DNA from: Oceanihabitans iliipiscarium
Lineage (GTDB): Bacteria > Bacteroidota > Bacteroidia > Flavobacteriales > Flavobacteriaceae
Direction: 5' to 3'
Length of the DNA: 64,000 nt
Assembly (NCBI RefSeq): GCF_042686125.1
Contig: NZ_JBHUOV010000001.1
Span: forward strand, 186,001-250,000
The translations under genes were made by a program, and so were the position numbers. Below are positions 44,801-52,656 of this stretch, piece after piece (positions within the stretch are counted from its first letter, which is position 1; each line of letters begins with the position of its first letter). The notes under the pieces are model-generated. The model had not been told where the DNA came from and did not search any database. It was given only the letters and a program-made list of their open reading frames with translations.

Positions 44801-44931
44801 GTCGTTTTATCTCCTAAAAACTCATCAGTAGGAATTTCTTCAACAAATTCGTTTTGTTTTAGCGTCTCAACAATAGAGCTATTCTCGTTTAGCTCCTCAA
44901 CACTTTTCCAGTATTTCTTGTTTGATGACAT
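41824..44931 (-). CDS. actB: Alternative complex III subunit ActB (molybdopterin-oxidoreductase-like, Fe-S)
   Basis: 1035 residues. A Tat-like RR motif (TTRRDFLKYVGFSTAAAS) at about 50-68 is followed by a lipobox-like LAAC, so the protein is exported folded and probably lipid-anchored. An N-terminal domain of about 650 residues resembles molybdopterin oxidoreductases without cofactor ligands. The C-terminal ferredoxin-like domain has four clusters of cysteines: CTGCGACVIACH, CQHCNHAPCETVCP, CVGTRYCANNCP and CSMCIQ with CSSAC. ActB relays electrons from quinol to the ActA haems. Thirty-two bases follow actA. Confidence 0.96.
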   Translation of the reverse strand: MSSNKKYWKSVEELNENSSIVETLKQNEFVEEIPTDEFLGDKTTLESSSTTRRDFLKYVGFSTAAASLAACEGPVIKSIPYVVQPEEIIPGVANYYATTIANGFDFASVLVKTREGRPIKIENNNMATSNGGANARVNASVLGLYDSLRVQGPMKGNNPISWSELDNTMMQKLNAVKDSNKDIVLLTQTFASPSTSKLISEFKEKYGNVRHVVYDAVSESAALDAYQAKYGERALANYDFSKAMTIVSVGADFLGDWQGGGFDSGYAKNRVPDHGKMSRHIQFESNMSLTGANADKRVSLTPSQQKTALAKLYSYVVGGSVSGDLPESIDQAVRQAASQLKKAGSNGVVVTGLQDVNAQTVVFEINEAIGSKAFDTTSPIKTRQGNNKAVNTLVADMKAGKVGALIMSGVNPLYTLPNASDFAEGLNNADLVSVCFSMKVDETASASTYIAAAPHYLESWGDVEMKKGQFALMQPTIRPLFDTKQFQEALLKWTGNDMSFSDYIKDTWNSNILNGSSFNQALHDGVFVSTASAIEEVASEVSETEEVSEMPSGNAARTLAASVQPSELELTLYTKVGMGDGQQANNPWLQEFPDPITRTTWDNYLTMSAKDAKKYGVTNWHEATGGLNSSLVELTVNGVAVTLPVIIQPGQAVGTLGLSFGFGRKNGLKEEMQTGYNAYPFYKNFDPVQNNVSIKSVSGEHEFACVQLHNTLMGRGDIIKETTLEIFNTKDKKHWNAVPVVSYNHEEIPVTSKNADLWDEFDRSIGHHFNLSIDLNACTGCGACVIACHAENNVPVVGKEEIRRSRDMHWLRIDRYYSSEESFAGDNEKKDNISGLSSSLSEFGEMESASENPQVAFQPVMCQHCNHAPCETVCPVAATSHGRQGQNHMAYNRCVGTRYCANNCPYKVRRFNWFLYNGNDEFDYHMNDDLGRMVLNPDVVVRSRGVMEKCSMCIQKTQKTILDAKRDGREIKDGEFQTACSSACSSGAMTFGDINDKDSKVAKLLKDNRMYHLLESVGTKPNVQYQTKVRNTTEA

Positions 44932-44963
44932 ATTATATAATTGAATTACTTCTTATTAATTTA

Positions 44964-46259
44964 TTAGTAATGACATTTACCACATTCTAATCCACCCATT
45001 TGTGCAGCCGTTAATTCTTCTACACCATATTTTTTAGATAATTCTTCGTGAATTTTAGTATAGTATGCGTTGTCTTTTACTTTAACGTTTGTTTCTCTGT
45101 GACAGTTTATACACCATCCCATTGTTAAAGGTGCATGCTGATACATGATTTCCATTTCTTCAACAGGACCATGACAAGTCTGACATTCTATACCTGCAAC
45201 TGTGACGTGTTGAGAGTGATTAAAATACGCAAAATCTGGTAAGTTGTGTATTCTTACCCATTTAACGGGTTGTGTTTCACCAGTATATTTTTGATCAGCA
45301 TCGCTCCAACCTGCGGCTGTATATAATTTTTGAATTTCGCCATCATAAAACTCTTTAGTATGCTCTGAAGTTGTTTCTCCATTATACTCATAAATAGATT
45401 TATGACAATTCATACATACATTAAGTGAAGGAATCCCTGAAGTCTTACTGACTCTAGCAGATGAGTGACAATATTTACAATCAATATTATTATCTCCAGC
45501 GTGAATTTTATGTGAAAAATGAATTGGTTGTACTGGCTGATATCCTTGATCAACACCTATTTGAGATAAGTAACCAAACACATAGTAAGCACTTGCTAGC
45601 AAAAAGAATATTGCAGTGACCAATACTAAAAATTGATTTTTAGCAAAAGCTTTCCATAAAGGAATACTTTTATCTTCTGTAGCAATATCAACGCCTTTAG
45701 CTTCTGCAAATCGACGTAGTGTTTTATTAACTAAAATTAATGCAAAAGCTAACAATGCAAATAGCACTGCTAATGCTCCTAGTATTAATTTATTTGAAAC
45801 ACCATCGCCACTACCTGATGCTGGAGTTTGTCCAACTTGATCAACGGTTCCAACTGGTGCTGCTGGTGGTTCTTCAGCAGTATAGGCTAAAATATCGCTT
45901 ATGTCTTGGTCTGAAAATCCTGGATAAGCCGTCATTGGAGTACCTCCATACTCATCACTAATTTTCTTTGCATAAGCATCTCCAGTTGCTTTAACGCCAT
46001 CACTATTACGAATCCATGCAGCTATCCATGCACGATCAAGACCTTCATCATCAGCTAGTCGTTGTTCTACATTACGCAACGCTGGACCAGTCATTTTCTT
46101 GTCTAACTTATGACAAGAAGCACAATTGGTATTAAATAAAGACTTTCCATTTACTGGATCACCTTCTTGAGCAGAAAGTGAGGTAGAAAACGCTAATAAA
46201 AAAATCAAGCTTAAACGAAGAATAGTATTGCTTAATTTACGGTGAATCACCTGTTTCAT
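44964..46259 (-). CDS. actA: Alternative complex III multihaem cytochrome c subunit ActA
   Basis: 431 residues from the ATG at 46257-46259, which begins a signal peptide ending SLSAQ; an ATG 15 codons upstream is possible. Six CxxCH sites are present: one in an N-terminal cytochrome c domain (CASCH, 46-50), then two membrane helices (KLILGALAVLFALLAFALIL and FLVLVTAIFFLLASAYYVFG), then five in a c3-like domain (CKYCH, CMNCH, CQTCH, CINCH, CGKCH). ActA conducts electrons from the ActB clusters. First gene of the eight-gene respiratory operon. Confidence 0.95.
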   Translation of the reverse strand: MKQVIHRKLSNTILRLSLIFLLAFSTSLSAQEGDPVNGKSLFNTNCASCHKLDKKMTGPALRNVEQRLADDEGLDRAWIAAWIRNSDGVKATGDAYAKKISDEYGGTPMTAYPGFSDQDISDILAYTAEEPPAAPVGTVDQVGQTPASGSGDGVSNKLILGALAVLFALLAFALILVNKTLRRFAEAKGVDIATEDKSIPLWKAFAKNQFLVLVTAIFFLLASAYYVFGYLSQIGVDQGYQPVQPIHFSHKIHAGDNNIDCKYCHSSARVSKTSGIPSLNVCMNCHKSIYEYNGETTSEHTKEFYDGEIQKLYTAAGWSDADQKYTGETQPVKWVRIHNLPDFAYFNHSQHVTVAGIECQTCHGPVEEMEIMYQHAPLTMGWCINCHRETNVKVKDNAYYTKIHEELSKKYGVEELTAAQMGGLECGKCHY

Positions 46260-46340
46260 ATTATTGGTTGAGTTAACTTCTAAACTTTGGTATGGTTTTT
46301 TCATTTACTAAAAGAAAAAATACAGTTATAAAATCTCGAA

Positions 46341-46371
46341 CAAAAGTAATATTAAAAGTCGATTTTAGAAA
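46341..46371 (-). promoter_or_regulatory. Promoter of the actA-ctaD operon
   Basis: Minus-strand TACTTTTG (46341-46348) is an exact -7 match; 19 bases upstream is TTTC, one base off the -33 TTTG. The start site is expected near 46335, giving a leader of about 75 bases to the preferred actA start. Confidence 0.58.
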
Positions 46372-46446
46372 TGTTACAGAAGTGTTAATTGCTAATTTAG
46401 AGAAATTCTAAATAATAAATCGTGTAACAATTCAGTTTATAACATT

Positions 46447-46454
46447 TACATTTG
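46447..46454 (+). promoter_or_regulatory. Probable -7 element for the SPOR gene
   Basis: Plus-strand TACATTTG (exact TAnnTTTG) 18 bases before the ATG at 46473. The -33 region is not convincing. It supports the ATG over the upstream TTG as start. Confidence 0.4.
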
Positions 46455-46472
46455 CATTAAATATTGTTTAAA

Positions 46473-46874
46473 ATGAAACTTATAAAAATAAAAGTAGCAA
46501 GTATTATAGTAATGATTTTATCAGTGTTTACAAGTATTTGCTATGCGCAACAAGGTGAAATTACAGTTAATCAAGATCAAAAAATTACGGAATTATTAAA
46601 GTTAAAAAAAGAGATTAACTCGAATGAAGATTCTAGTGATCGATATAAAATACAAATTTATTCTGGTCGTCGTATAAGCGCCGAAAAGTCTAAATCAGAT
46701 TTTGATAGTTCTTATCGTGAATGGTCAAGTAAAATGGTTTATGAAACACCAAATTACAAAGTTTGGGTTGGTAGTTTTAGGTCTCGTTTAGAGGCAGATA
46801 GAGCGCTTTTAAAAATAAAAAAGACATTCCCAAACGCGTTTATTTTTAAACCTAAAAAGGAAAAAGAAAATTAA
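46473..46874 (+). CDS. SPOR domain-containing exported protein
   Basis: 133 residues. The ATG at 46473 begins a signal peptide (MKLIKIKVASIIVMILSVFT, ending CYAQ). The mature part ends in a SPOR domain: YKIQIYSGRRISAEKSKSDF, YETPNYKVWVGSFRSRLEAD and ALLKIKKTFPNAFIFKP. SPOR domains bind denuded glycan strands of peptidoglycan at division sites. The gene diverges from actA and converges on infB across a bidirectional terminator. It is a minimal SPOR protein with no other domain, so it is probably a periplasmic glycan binder. Confidence 0.9.
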   Translation: MKLIKIKVASIIVMILSVFTSICYAQQGEITVNQDQKITELLKLKKEINSNEDSSDRYKIQIYSGRRISAEKSKSDFDSSYREWSSKMVYETPNYKVWVGSFRSRLEADRALLKIKKTFPNAFIFKPKKEKEN

Positions 46875-46890
46875 CTTTTAAAGTTTGTTC

Positions 46891-46926
46891 AAAAAAAAAA
46901 AGCAACCTTGTAGGTTGCTTTTTTTT
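46891..46926. terminator. Bidirectional terminator between the SPOR gene and infB
   Basis: Stem AGCAACC / GGTTGCT flanked by A-run and T-run (five-base loop), so it has a T-tail on both strands. It serves the converging SPOR gene and rimP-nusA-infB operon. Confidence 0.9.
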
Positions 46927-46940
46927 GTAAATATATAAAA

Positions 46941-49646
46941 CTATTTAAGTTTCTTTTTGACTTCAACTTCTTGGAACGCTTCAATAACATCACCTTCTTT
47001 AATGTCGTTATAGTTTTTAATTTGCATTCCACAATCATACCCTTTAGAGACTTCTTTTGCATCATCTTTAAAACGTTTTAAAGAAGCTAATTCACCAGTG
47101 TATATTACAACACCATCACGAATTAAGCGTACGCCAGAATTTCTGAATATTTTTCCATTAGTTACCATACATCCTGCAATACTTCCTATTTTAGAAACTT
47201 TAAAGATTTCTCTAATTTCTGCAGTACCTGTAATTTCTTCTTTAAGCTCTGGAGACAACATACCTTCCATAGCATCTTTAAGGTCATTAATTGCATCATA
47301 GATAATAGAATACATTCTGATATCAATTTCTTCTTTATCTGCAATTTGACGTGCATTACCCATAGGGCGCACATTAAATCCGATAATAATGGCATCAGAT
47401 GCTGAAGCTAATAGCACATCACTTTCAGTAATTGGACCAACTCCTTTATGTATTATATTGACTTGTATTTCTTCCGTAGATAATTTTTGGAAAGAATCTG
47501 TTAAGGCTTCAACTGAACCATCAACATCTCCTTTTAATATGATATTTAATTCTTGGAAATCACCAAGCGCAATACGACGTCCAATTTCATCTAATGTAAT
47601 ATGACGTTGAGTACGCACAGATTGTTCACGCTGTAACTGAGTACGTTTTGTGGCTATTTGCTTAGCTTCACGTTCATCTTCAAAGACATTAAACTTATCG
47701 CCAGCTTGCGGTGCACCATCTAATCCTAAAACAGATACTGGGGTTGATGGCCCAGCTTCTATGATTTCTTTACCACGTTCATCGTGCATGGCTTTTACTT
47801 TACCACTATTCTTTCCTGCTAAGATATAGTCGCCAACACGCAATGTTCCGGCTTGTACTAATATCGTAGACACATACCCACGACCTTTGTCTAAGAATGC
47901 TTCAACGACAGTACCTTGAGCCGCTTTATTTGGGTTAGCTTTTAACTCTAAAAGTTCTGCTTCAAGCAATACTTTTTCAAGTAATTCTTTAACACCTGTT
48001 CCCATTTTAGCTGAAATATCATGAGATTGAATTTTTCCTCCCCAATCTTCAACTAATAAATTCATTTGAGCTAGGCCTTCTTTAATCTTTTCAGGATTAG
48101 CATCAGGCTTATCAATTTTATTTATAGCGAAAACAATAGGAACTCCTGCTGCTTGTGCATGAGATATAGCTTCTTTTGTTTGAGGCATAATATCATCATC
48201 TGCAGCTGCAACAATAATTGCTATATCTGTGACTTGAGCTCCACGAGCACGCATGGCTGTAAAGGCCTCGTGACCTGGTGTATCAAGGAACGCTATTTTT
48301 TGTCCGCTCTCAAGTGTAACACCATAGGCACCAATATGCTGTGTAATTCCACCTGACTCTCCAGCAATGACATTTTCTTTACGAATGTAATCTAAAAGCG
48401 ATGTTTTACCATGATCGACATGCCCCATTACTGTTACAATAGGTGCGCGTTCTTTAAGATCTTCTGGTTTATCCTCAACTTCTTCAAATGATTCTTCAAT
48501 ATCTGCAGTTATGAACTCTACATTATATCCAAATTCTTCAGCAACAATAGAAAGAGTTTCGGCATCTAAACGTTGGTTCATTGTAACCATCATACCAAGA
48601 GACATACATGCTGAGATTATTTCTGTTACACCTACTTCCATCATAGTTGCAACTTCACTAGCCGTTACAAATTCTGTTACTTTTAGAATTTTACTTTCTG
48701 CGGCTTCAATTTGCTGATCAATTTCAGTTTGTTCTCTATGCTGATCTCTTTTTTCTCTTCTATATTTAGCGCCTTTTCCTTTATTAGATTTTCCTTGAAG
48801 TTTTTCTAAGGTTTCGCGAACTTGTTTTTTAACATCCTCTTCGCTAGGCTCTTCTTTTACGATGTTACGTCTTCCTTGCCCAGGTTTCTTTCCTTTAAAT
48901 CTGTCGTTTCCACCTCTATTTCCACCACCTGGTTTATTATCGCCTGGTTTAGAAATTCGACGACGTTTACGTTTATTATCCGCAGACTTATCGTCTTTTT
49001 TAGTGTCTTCTTTTTTCTTTTTAGGTTTATTAAACTGACTTAAATCAATTTTATCTCCTGAAATTTTTGGTCCAGAAAGCTTTTGATATTTAGTCGTTAC
49101 TTTTTCATCTTTAATTGGCTCTTCTACCTCAGGTTTTTTGTCTTCTTTTTTAGGCTTTTCAGGTTTTTCAGCTTTAACTTTTTTATCCGTTTTTTGTTCT
49201 GGAGCAGCATCTTCTTTAACCGGTTTTTCTTGCTTAACTTTTTCGGTTTTAGGTTTTGCTTCGGCTTCTGCTTTTTTAGTTTTTGGCTTTAGTTCAATTT
49301 TACCAACTTGTTTTGGCCCAGTTAAAGTCGATTTGGCTTTAACAATTTCTTCTTGCTTAGCCTCCTCCTTCTTAGCTTCAATTTTTTGCTTTTCCTCTAG
49401 CTCTTTTTCACGTTGAATTCTTAGCGCTTCTTTTTCTTTAAGCTTTGCTTCACTAACTTCTTGAGATGCCATCTTTTTTGTAGCATCTGTTTGAAATTCA
49501 TCGGAAAGCACTTGGTAAACTTCTTCTGAAATTTTTGTAGTAGGACGCTTCTCTATTTCAATGCCTTTAGATTCTAAAAAATCTACTGCACGATCTATAG
49601 AGATGTTAAGCTCACGTAATACTTTATTTAATCTTGTTTCAGCCAT
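46941..49646 (-). CDS. infB: Translation initiation factor IF-2
   Basis: 901 residues. N-terminal IF2_N-like segment (TRLNKVLRELNISIDRAVDF), a long Lys/Glu-rich linker (about 60-300) with an Arg/Gly-rich patch, then the G domain with G1 GHVDHGKT (408-415), G3 DTPGHEAF, and G4 NKIDKP, and the C-terminal domains for fMet-tRNA binding. It brings initiator tRNA to the 30S subunit. Last gene of rimP-nusA-infB, 30 bases after nusA. The repetitive linker creates many long antisense frames that are not genes. Confidence 0.97.
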   Translation of the reverse strand: MAETRLNKVLRELNISIDRAVDFLESKGIEIEKRPTTKISEEVYQVLSDEFQTDATKKMASQEVSEAKLKEKEALRIQREKELEEKQKIEAKKEEAKQEEIVKAKSTLTGPKQVGKIELKPKTKKAEAEAKPKTEKVKQEKPVKEDAAPEQKTDKKVKAEKPEKPKKEDKKPEVEEPIKDEKVTTKYQKLSGPKISGDKIDLSQFNKPKKKKEDTKKDDKSADNKRKRRRISKPGDNKPGGGNRGGNDRFKGKKPGQGRRNIVKEEPSEEDVKKQVRETLEKLQGKSNKGKGAKYRREKRDQHREQTEIDQQIEAAESKILKVTEFVTASEVATMMEVGVTEIISACMSLGMMVTMNQRLDAETLSIVAEEFGYNVEFITADIEESFEEVEDKPEDLKERAPIVTVMGHVDHGKTSLLDYIRKENVIAGESGGITQHIGAYGVTLESGQKIAFLDTPGHEAFTAMRARGAQVTDIAIIVAAADDDIMPQTKEAISHAQAAGVPIVFAINKIDKPDANPEKIKEGLAQMNLLVEDWGGKIQSHDISAKMGTGVKELLEKVLLEAELLELKANPNKAAQGTVVEAFLDKGRGYVSTILVQAGTLRVGDYILAGKNSGKVKAMHDERGKEIIEAGPSTPVSVLGLDGAPQAGDKFNVFEDEREAKQIATKRTQLQREQSVRTQRHITLDEIGRRIALGDFQELNIILKGDVDGSVEALTDSFQKLSTEEIQVNIIHKGVGPITESDVLLASASDAIIIGFNVRPMGNARQIADKEEIDIRMYSIIYDAINDLKDAMEGMLSPELKEEITGTAEIREIFKVSKIGSIAGCMVTNGKIFRNSGVRLIRDGVVIYTGELASLKRFKDDAKEVSKGYDCGMQIKNYNDIKEGDVIEAFQEVEVKKKLK

Positions 49647-49676
49647 AAATTGCTTGTAATATAACCTAAAAATATA

Positions 49677-50909
49677 TTAGTCTTCAAATTCTGCTTTAAG
49701 AATTCTTAGAACTTCGTTAATTGTTTCTTCTTCTAAATCTGTTCTTTTCACTAGATCTACTAAATCTTGTTCTAAAACACTTTTTGCTGTATCTAAACCA
49801 GCTTTGCTAAATTCATCAATAATCCATCCATCTATTTCATCAGAGAATTCTCTTAATTCAACATCTTCTTCAGCTCCTTCTCTAAACACATCTATTTCAT
49901 AACCTGTTAATTGCCCAGCCAAGCGAATATTATGTCCTCCTCGCCCTATGGCTTTACTTACCTCTTCTGGTTTTAAGATGGCTTCAGCTCTTTTATTCTC
50001 TTCATCAATTTTAATAGATGTTACACGAGCAGGACTTAATGCTCTAGTAATATACAATTGTAAATTATTTGTATAGTTAATTACATCAATATTTTCATTT
50101 CCTAATTCACGAACAATACCATGAATACGAGATCCTTTCATTCCAACACAGGCACCTACAGGATCTATTCTGTCGTCATAAGAATCTACAGCTACTTTTG
50201 CTTTTTCACCTGGAATTCTTACCACATTTTTTATCGTAATTAAACCATCAAAAACTTCAGGAATTTCTTGTTCAAACAGTTTTTCTAAAAATGCTGGAGC
50301 AGTTCTAGACATTAAAATTGCTGGTTTATTTCCTTTAAGTTCTACACTTTCAATAATCCCTTTAACATTATCTCCCTTTCTGAAAAAATCAGAAGGGATT
50401 TGTTTGTCTTTTGGCAAAATAATTTCGTTACCTTCATCATCAAGTAATATTACAGCTCTATGACGAATATGATGTACTTCAGCAGTATATATTTCGCCTA
50501 CTAAATCTTTAAATTGCTTATAAATGTTTGTATTGTCATGCTCATGAATTTTAGAAATTAAATTTTGGCGTAACGCTAAAATAGAACGACGACCTAAATC
50601 TATTAACTTCACTTCTTCAGACACATCTTCACCAACTTCAAAATCTGGTTCAATTTTTCGTGCTTCGCTTAGCGAAATTTCTTGATTTGGTTCTTCTACT
50701 TCACCATCGGCAACAACAATTCTGTTTCTCCAAATTTCTAAATCTCCTTTATCTGGATTTATAATGATATCAAAATTATCATCATCTCCAAACTTTTTTT
50801 TCAATGCATTTCTAAAAACGTCTTCTAAAATTGCCATTAACGTTACACGATCTATTAATTTATCATCTTTAAATTCTGAAAATGAATCAATTAACGCAAG
50901 ATTTTCCAT
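49677..50909 (-). CDS. nusA: Transcription termination/antitermination factor NusA
   Basis: 410 residues: N-terminal RNA-polymerase-binding domain, S1 domain (about 130-200, GEIYTAEVHHI), KH1 and KH2 domains (GACVGMKGSRIHGIVRELGNE at about 250 and VSKAIGRGGHNIRLAGQLTG at about 320). The C-terminal acidic repeats of E. coli NusA (495 residues) are missing, as in many bacteria. Eleven bases after rimP. NusA acts on RNA hairpin pausing and termination, so the terminator-like hairpin in the leader of this operon could be a target for self-control. Confidence 0.96.
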   Translation of the reverse strand: MENLALIDSFSEFKDDKLIDRVTLMAILEDVFRNALKKKFGDDDNFDIIINPDKGDLEIWRNRIVVADGEVEEPNQEISLSEARKIEPDFEVGEDVSEEVKLIDLGRRSILALRQNLISKIHEHDNTNIYKQFKDLVGEIYTAEVHHIRHRAVILLDDEGNEIILPKDKQIPSDFFRKGDNVKGIIESVELKGNKPAILMSRTAPAFLEKLFEQEIPEVFDGLITIKNVVRIPGEKAKVAVDSYDDRIDPVGACVGMKGSRIHGIVRELGNENIDVINYTNNLQLYITRALSPARVTSIKIDEENKRAEAILKPEEVSKAIGRGGHNIRLAGQLTGYEIDVFREGAEEDVELREFSDEIDGWIIDEFSKAGLDTAKSVLEQDLVDLVKRTDLEEETINEVLRILKAEFED

Positions 50910-50920
50910 AACTCTTTAAA

Positions 50921-51382
50921 TTAAAATTTAATCATAACTTTTGCTTCTACAATATTCTCATAGGCTATTTCTGCCTGTTTTTGAACCGTTACCTTTCCTT
51001 TTCCTACAGGTTTTGGTTCTCTACTTTTCCACTGTAAAGTAATCTCATTTTCAGAAGCTTGAATAAGCGTGCCTTCAATATGATCACTTTTGGTTTTCAC
51101 CTCTAATGTTCTTCCTATATTTTTAGCATATTGCCTTTTATGAATCAAAGGTGAGGTTGCTCCTGCAGAGGCAACTTCAAGCGAAAAATCTTGTTCTTCT
51201 CTATCTAAGTTATGCTCTACAGCTCTACTAATAAATATGCAGTCTTCAACAGTAACACCTTGATCTCCATCAATAATAATTTTTATTGTATTATCTGGAG
51301 TCATTGAAAAATCTACAAGAAATAAGTTTTTACGCTCTTCCAGACCCTTTTCCAATAAATCTTTTACTGTGTTCTTAAACAT
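50921..51382 (-). CDS. rimP: Ribosome maturation factor RimP
   Basis: 153 residues. Conserved segments include IKIIIDGDQGVTVEDCIFIS (about 33-52), LEVASAGATSPLIHKRQYAK (about 73-92; the family has LEVSSPGLDRPL here), and GKGKVTVQKQAEIAYENI near the end. RimP helps assemble the 30S subunit. First gene of the operon with nusA and infB, an order preserved across bacteria. It follows a leader of about 58 bases with a hairpin and a consensus promoter. Confidence 0.94.
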   Translation of the reverse strand: MFKNTVKDLLEKGLEERKNLFLVDFSMTPDNTIKIIIDGDQGVTVEDCIFISRAVEHNLDREEQDFSLEVASAGATSPLIHKRQYAKNIGRTLEVKTKSDHIEGTLIQASENEITLQWKSREPKPVGKGKVTVQKQAEIAYENIVEAKVMIKF

Positions 51383-51390
51383 TTTTTGGT

Positions 51391-51418
51391 ATAAAAAGAG
51401 GGGACTTTTCGTCCCCTC
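51391..51418 (-). terminator. Terminator-like hairpin in the rimP-nusA-infB leader
   Basis: Perfect 8-bp GC-rich stem (GAGGGGAC / GTCCCCTC) with a five-base loop, followed on the minus strand by five T, nine bases before the rimP start codon. Because the operon promoter lies upstream at 51445-51474, every transcript must pass it; it fits an attenuator or a start-masking structure. Confidence 0.7.
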
Positions 51419-51444
51419 ATTTATTCTTTTTTCTTACAACGCTG

Positions 51445-51474
51445 CAAATATACAACTTTTAAATTGATTTACAA
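51445..51474 (-). promoter_or_regulatory. Consensus promoter of rimP-nusA-infB
   Basis: Minus strand: TTG (51472-51474), exactly 19 bases, then TATATTTG (51445-51452), a perfect Bacteroidetes primary-sigma promoter. The start site is expected near 51440, giving a leader of about 58 bases. Confidence 0.78.
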
Positions 51475-51546
51475 TACTGTGAAAATGTCATTTTATTTTC
51501 TTAAATTTAATGAGCAATTCCTCTAAACATAAATTCTTTAAATAAA

Positions 51547-52380
51547 ATGAAAAAAATACTCGTACCAACAGACTTTTCTAAACAAGCTGAATACGCTTTA
51601 GAAATAGCAGCTCAACTCGCAAAAATCCACAATGGTGAAATTTACTTATTACATATGCTTGAATTACCATTGAATCAAATTCAAGAAGTTGGAGGAGGTC
51701 CTGGAGGCGCAGAACTCCCAGAAGCTATGGCTTTTATGCAAATCGCACACAACAAATTTGAAGACTTATTAAAAGCTTATTATTTAAAGGATATTACTGT
51801 TCATGAAACTGTGAGTTTTCATCAAACTTTTGAAGGTATAAAAGACACTTGTAAAGAACATGATATCGACCTTATTGTAATGGGTTCACATGGTGCTAGT
51901 GGCTTTAAAGAGATGTTTATTGGCTCTAATACAGAAAAAGTAGTGCGGACTTCAGACATTCCTGTTCTTGTAATAAAAAATAAACACTCAAATTTTAAAG
52001 TTAATGACTTTGTGTTTGCATCAGACTTTAAGAATGACAACAAAGAAACTTATAGACAAGCTTTAGATTTAGCGAAAATTTTCAACTCAAAAATTCATTT
52101 ACTTTTTGTAAACACGGCTAGTAATTTTACGACAACAGCAAAAGCTAATGAAAGAATTTTAGCGTTTATTAAAGGGTTTGATTACAGTAATTACAACATT
52201 AATATTTTTAATGACGAGTCTGTAGAAAAAGGCATTTTAAACTTTTCGCATAGCATTGATGCCGATTTAATTGGCATAAGCACACATGGCAGACAAGGCA
52301 TATCACATTTTTTTAATGGAAGCATTAGTGAAGATTTAGTAAATCATGCTAAAAGACCTGTTATTACATTCAAAATTTAA
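51547..52380 (+). CDS. Universal stress protein, two tandem UspA domains
   Basis: 277 residues. Domain 1 (1-145) starts KKILVPTDFSKQAEYALEIA and has the nucleotide-binding motif GSHGASGFKEMFIGSNTEKV; domain 2 (about 150-277) starts FVFASDFKNDNKETYRQALD and has GISTHGRQGISHFFNGSISE. The spacing of the first domain fits ATP binding; the second is close but less canonical. Cytoplasmic, role in stress survival; exact function unknown. Divergent from rimP and followed by a bidirectional terminator shared with tRNA-Gln. Confidence 0.93.
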   Translation: MKKILVPTDFSKQAEYALEIAAQLAKIHNGEIYLLHMLELPLNQIQEVGGGPGGAELPEAMAFMQIAHNKFEDLLKAYYLKDITVHETVSFHQTFEGIKDTCKEHDIDLIVMGSHGASGFKEMFIGSNTEKVVRTSDIPVLVIKNKHSNFKVNDFVFASDFKNDNKETYRQALDLAKIFNSKIHLLFVNTASNFTTTAKANERILAFIKGFDYSNYNINIFNDESVEKGILNFSHSIDADLIGISTHGRQGISHFFNGSISEDLVNHAKRPVITFKI

Positions 52381-52397
52381 AACTAAATTCAATAAAT

Positions 52398-52429
52398 AAA
52401 AAAAGTCTTCCTTTTAGGAAGACTTTTTT
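52398..52429. terminator. Bidirectional terminator between the stress protein gene and tRNA-Gln
   Basis: Perfect 11-bp stem (AAAAGTCTTCC / GGAAGACTTTT) with a five-base loop, A-run on one side and T-run on the other. The T-tail adjoins the tRNA 3' end. Confidence 0.9.
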
Positions 52430-52430
52430 G

Positions 52431-52503
52431 TTGGCCCACTAGGGCTCGAACCTAGACTCTTTGGTACCAAAAACCAACGTGTTGCCAGTTACACCATGGG
52501 CCA
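52431..52503 (-). tRNA. tRNA-Gln (anticodon UUG)
   Basis: Read on the minus strand: acceptor TGGCCCA pairs with TGGGCCA; D stem GTGT/ACAC; anticodon stem TTGGT/ACCAA with loop TTTTGGT, anticodon TTG; T stem CTAGG/CCTAG with loop TTCGAGC; discriminator A. 73 bases, and the CCA end is not encoded. All stems pair. It has its own consensus promoter just upstream. Confidence 0.96.
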
Positions 52504-52519
52504 TTATCTCAAAATGAGA

Positions 52520-52553
52520 GTGCAAATTTAACACAAAGTTTTATTTGCACAAA
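52520..52553 (-). promoter_or_regulatory. Promoter of tRNA-Gln with an overlapping inverted repeat
   Basis: Minus strand: TTTG (52550-52553), 19 bases, TAAATTTG (52523-52530), a perfect match, with the start expected about 13 bases before the tRNA. An inverted repeat GTGCAAAT-N15-ATTTGCAC (52520-52550) covers both elements. Confidence 0.72.
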
Positions 52554-52656
52554 CATTTTTAGAAGAAAATAATTTTTAAAACTTAACGTTTCCTTAAAAA
52601 CCCTAATGGTTTCATATTTATTATTAAATTCGCCGTGTTTATTAAGATAAATTTAC

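Noticed and set aside
46464..46472. TTG start for the SPOR gene
   Set aside because: An ATG three codons later begins a clean signal peptide and suits the predicted start site.
46941..49646. Several long antisense frames over the infB linker and other minus-strand genes, for example 49083-49292 and 49138-49416 on the plus strand
   Set aside because: They mirror the Lys/Glu-rich repetitive linker, giving Phe/Leu- or Ser-rich proteins with no natural start, no promoter and no family resemblance.
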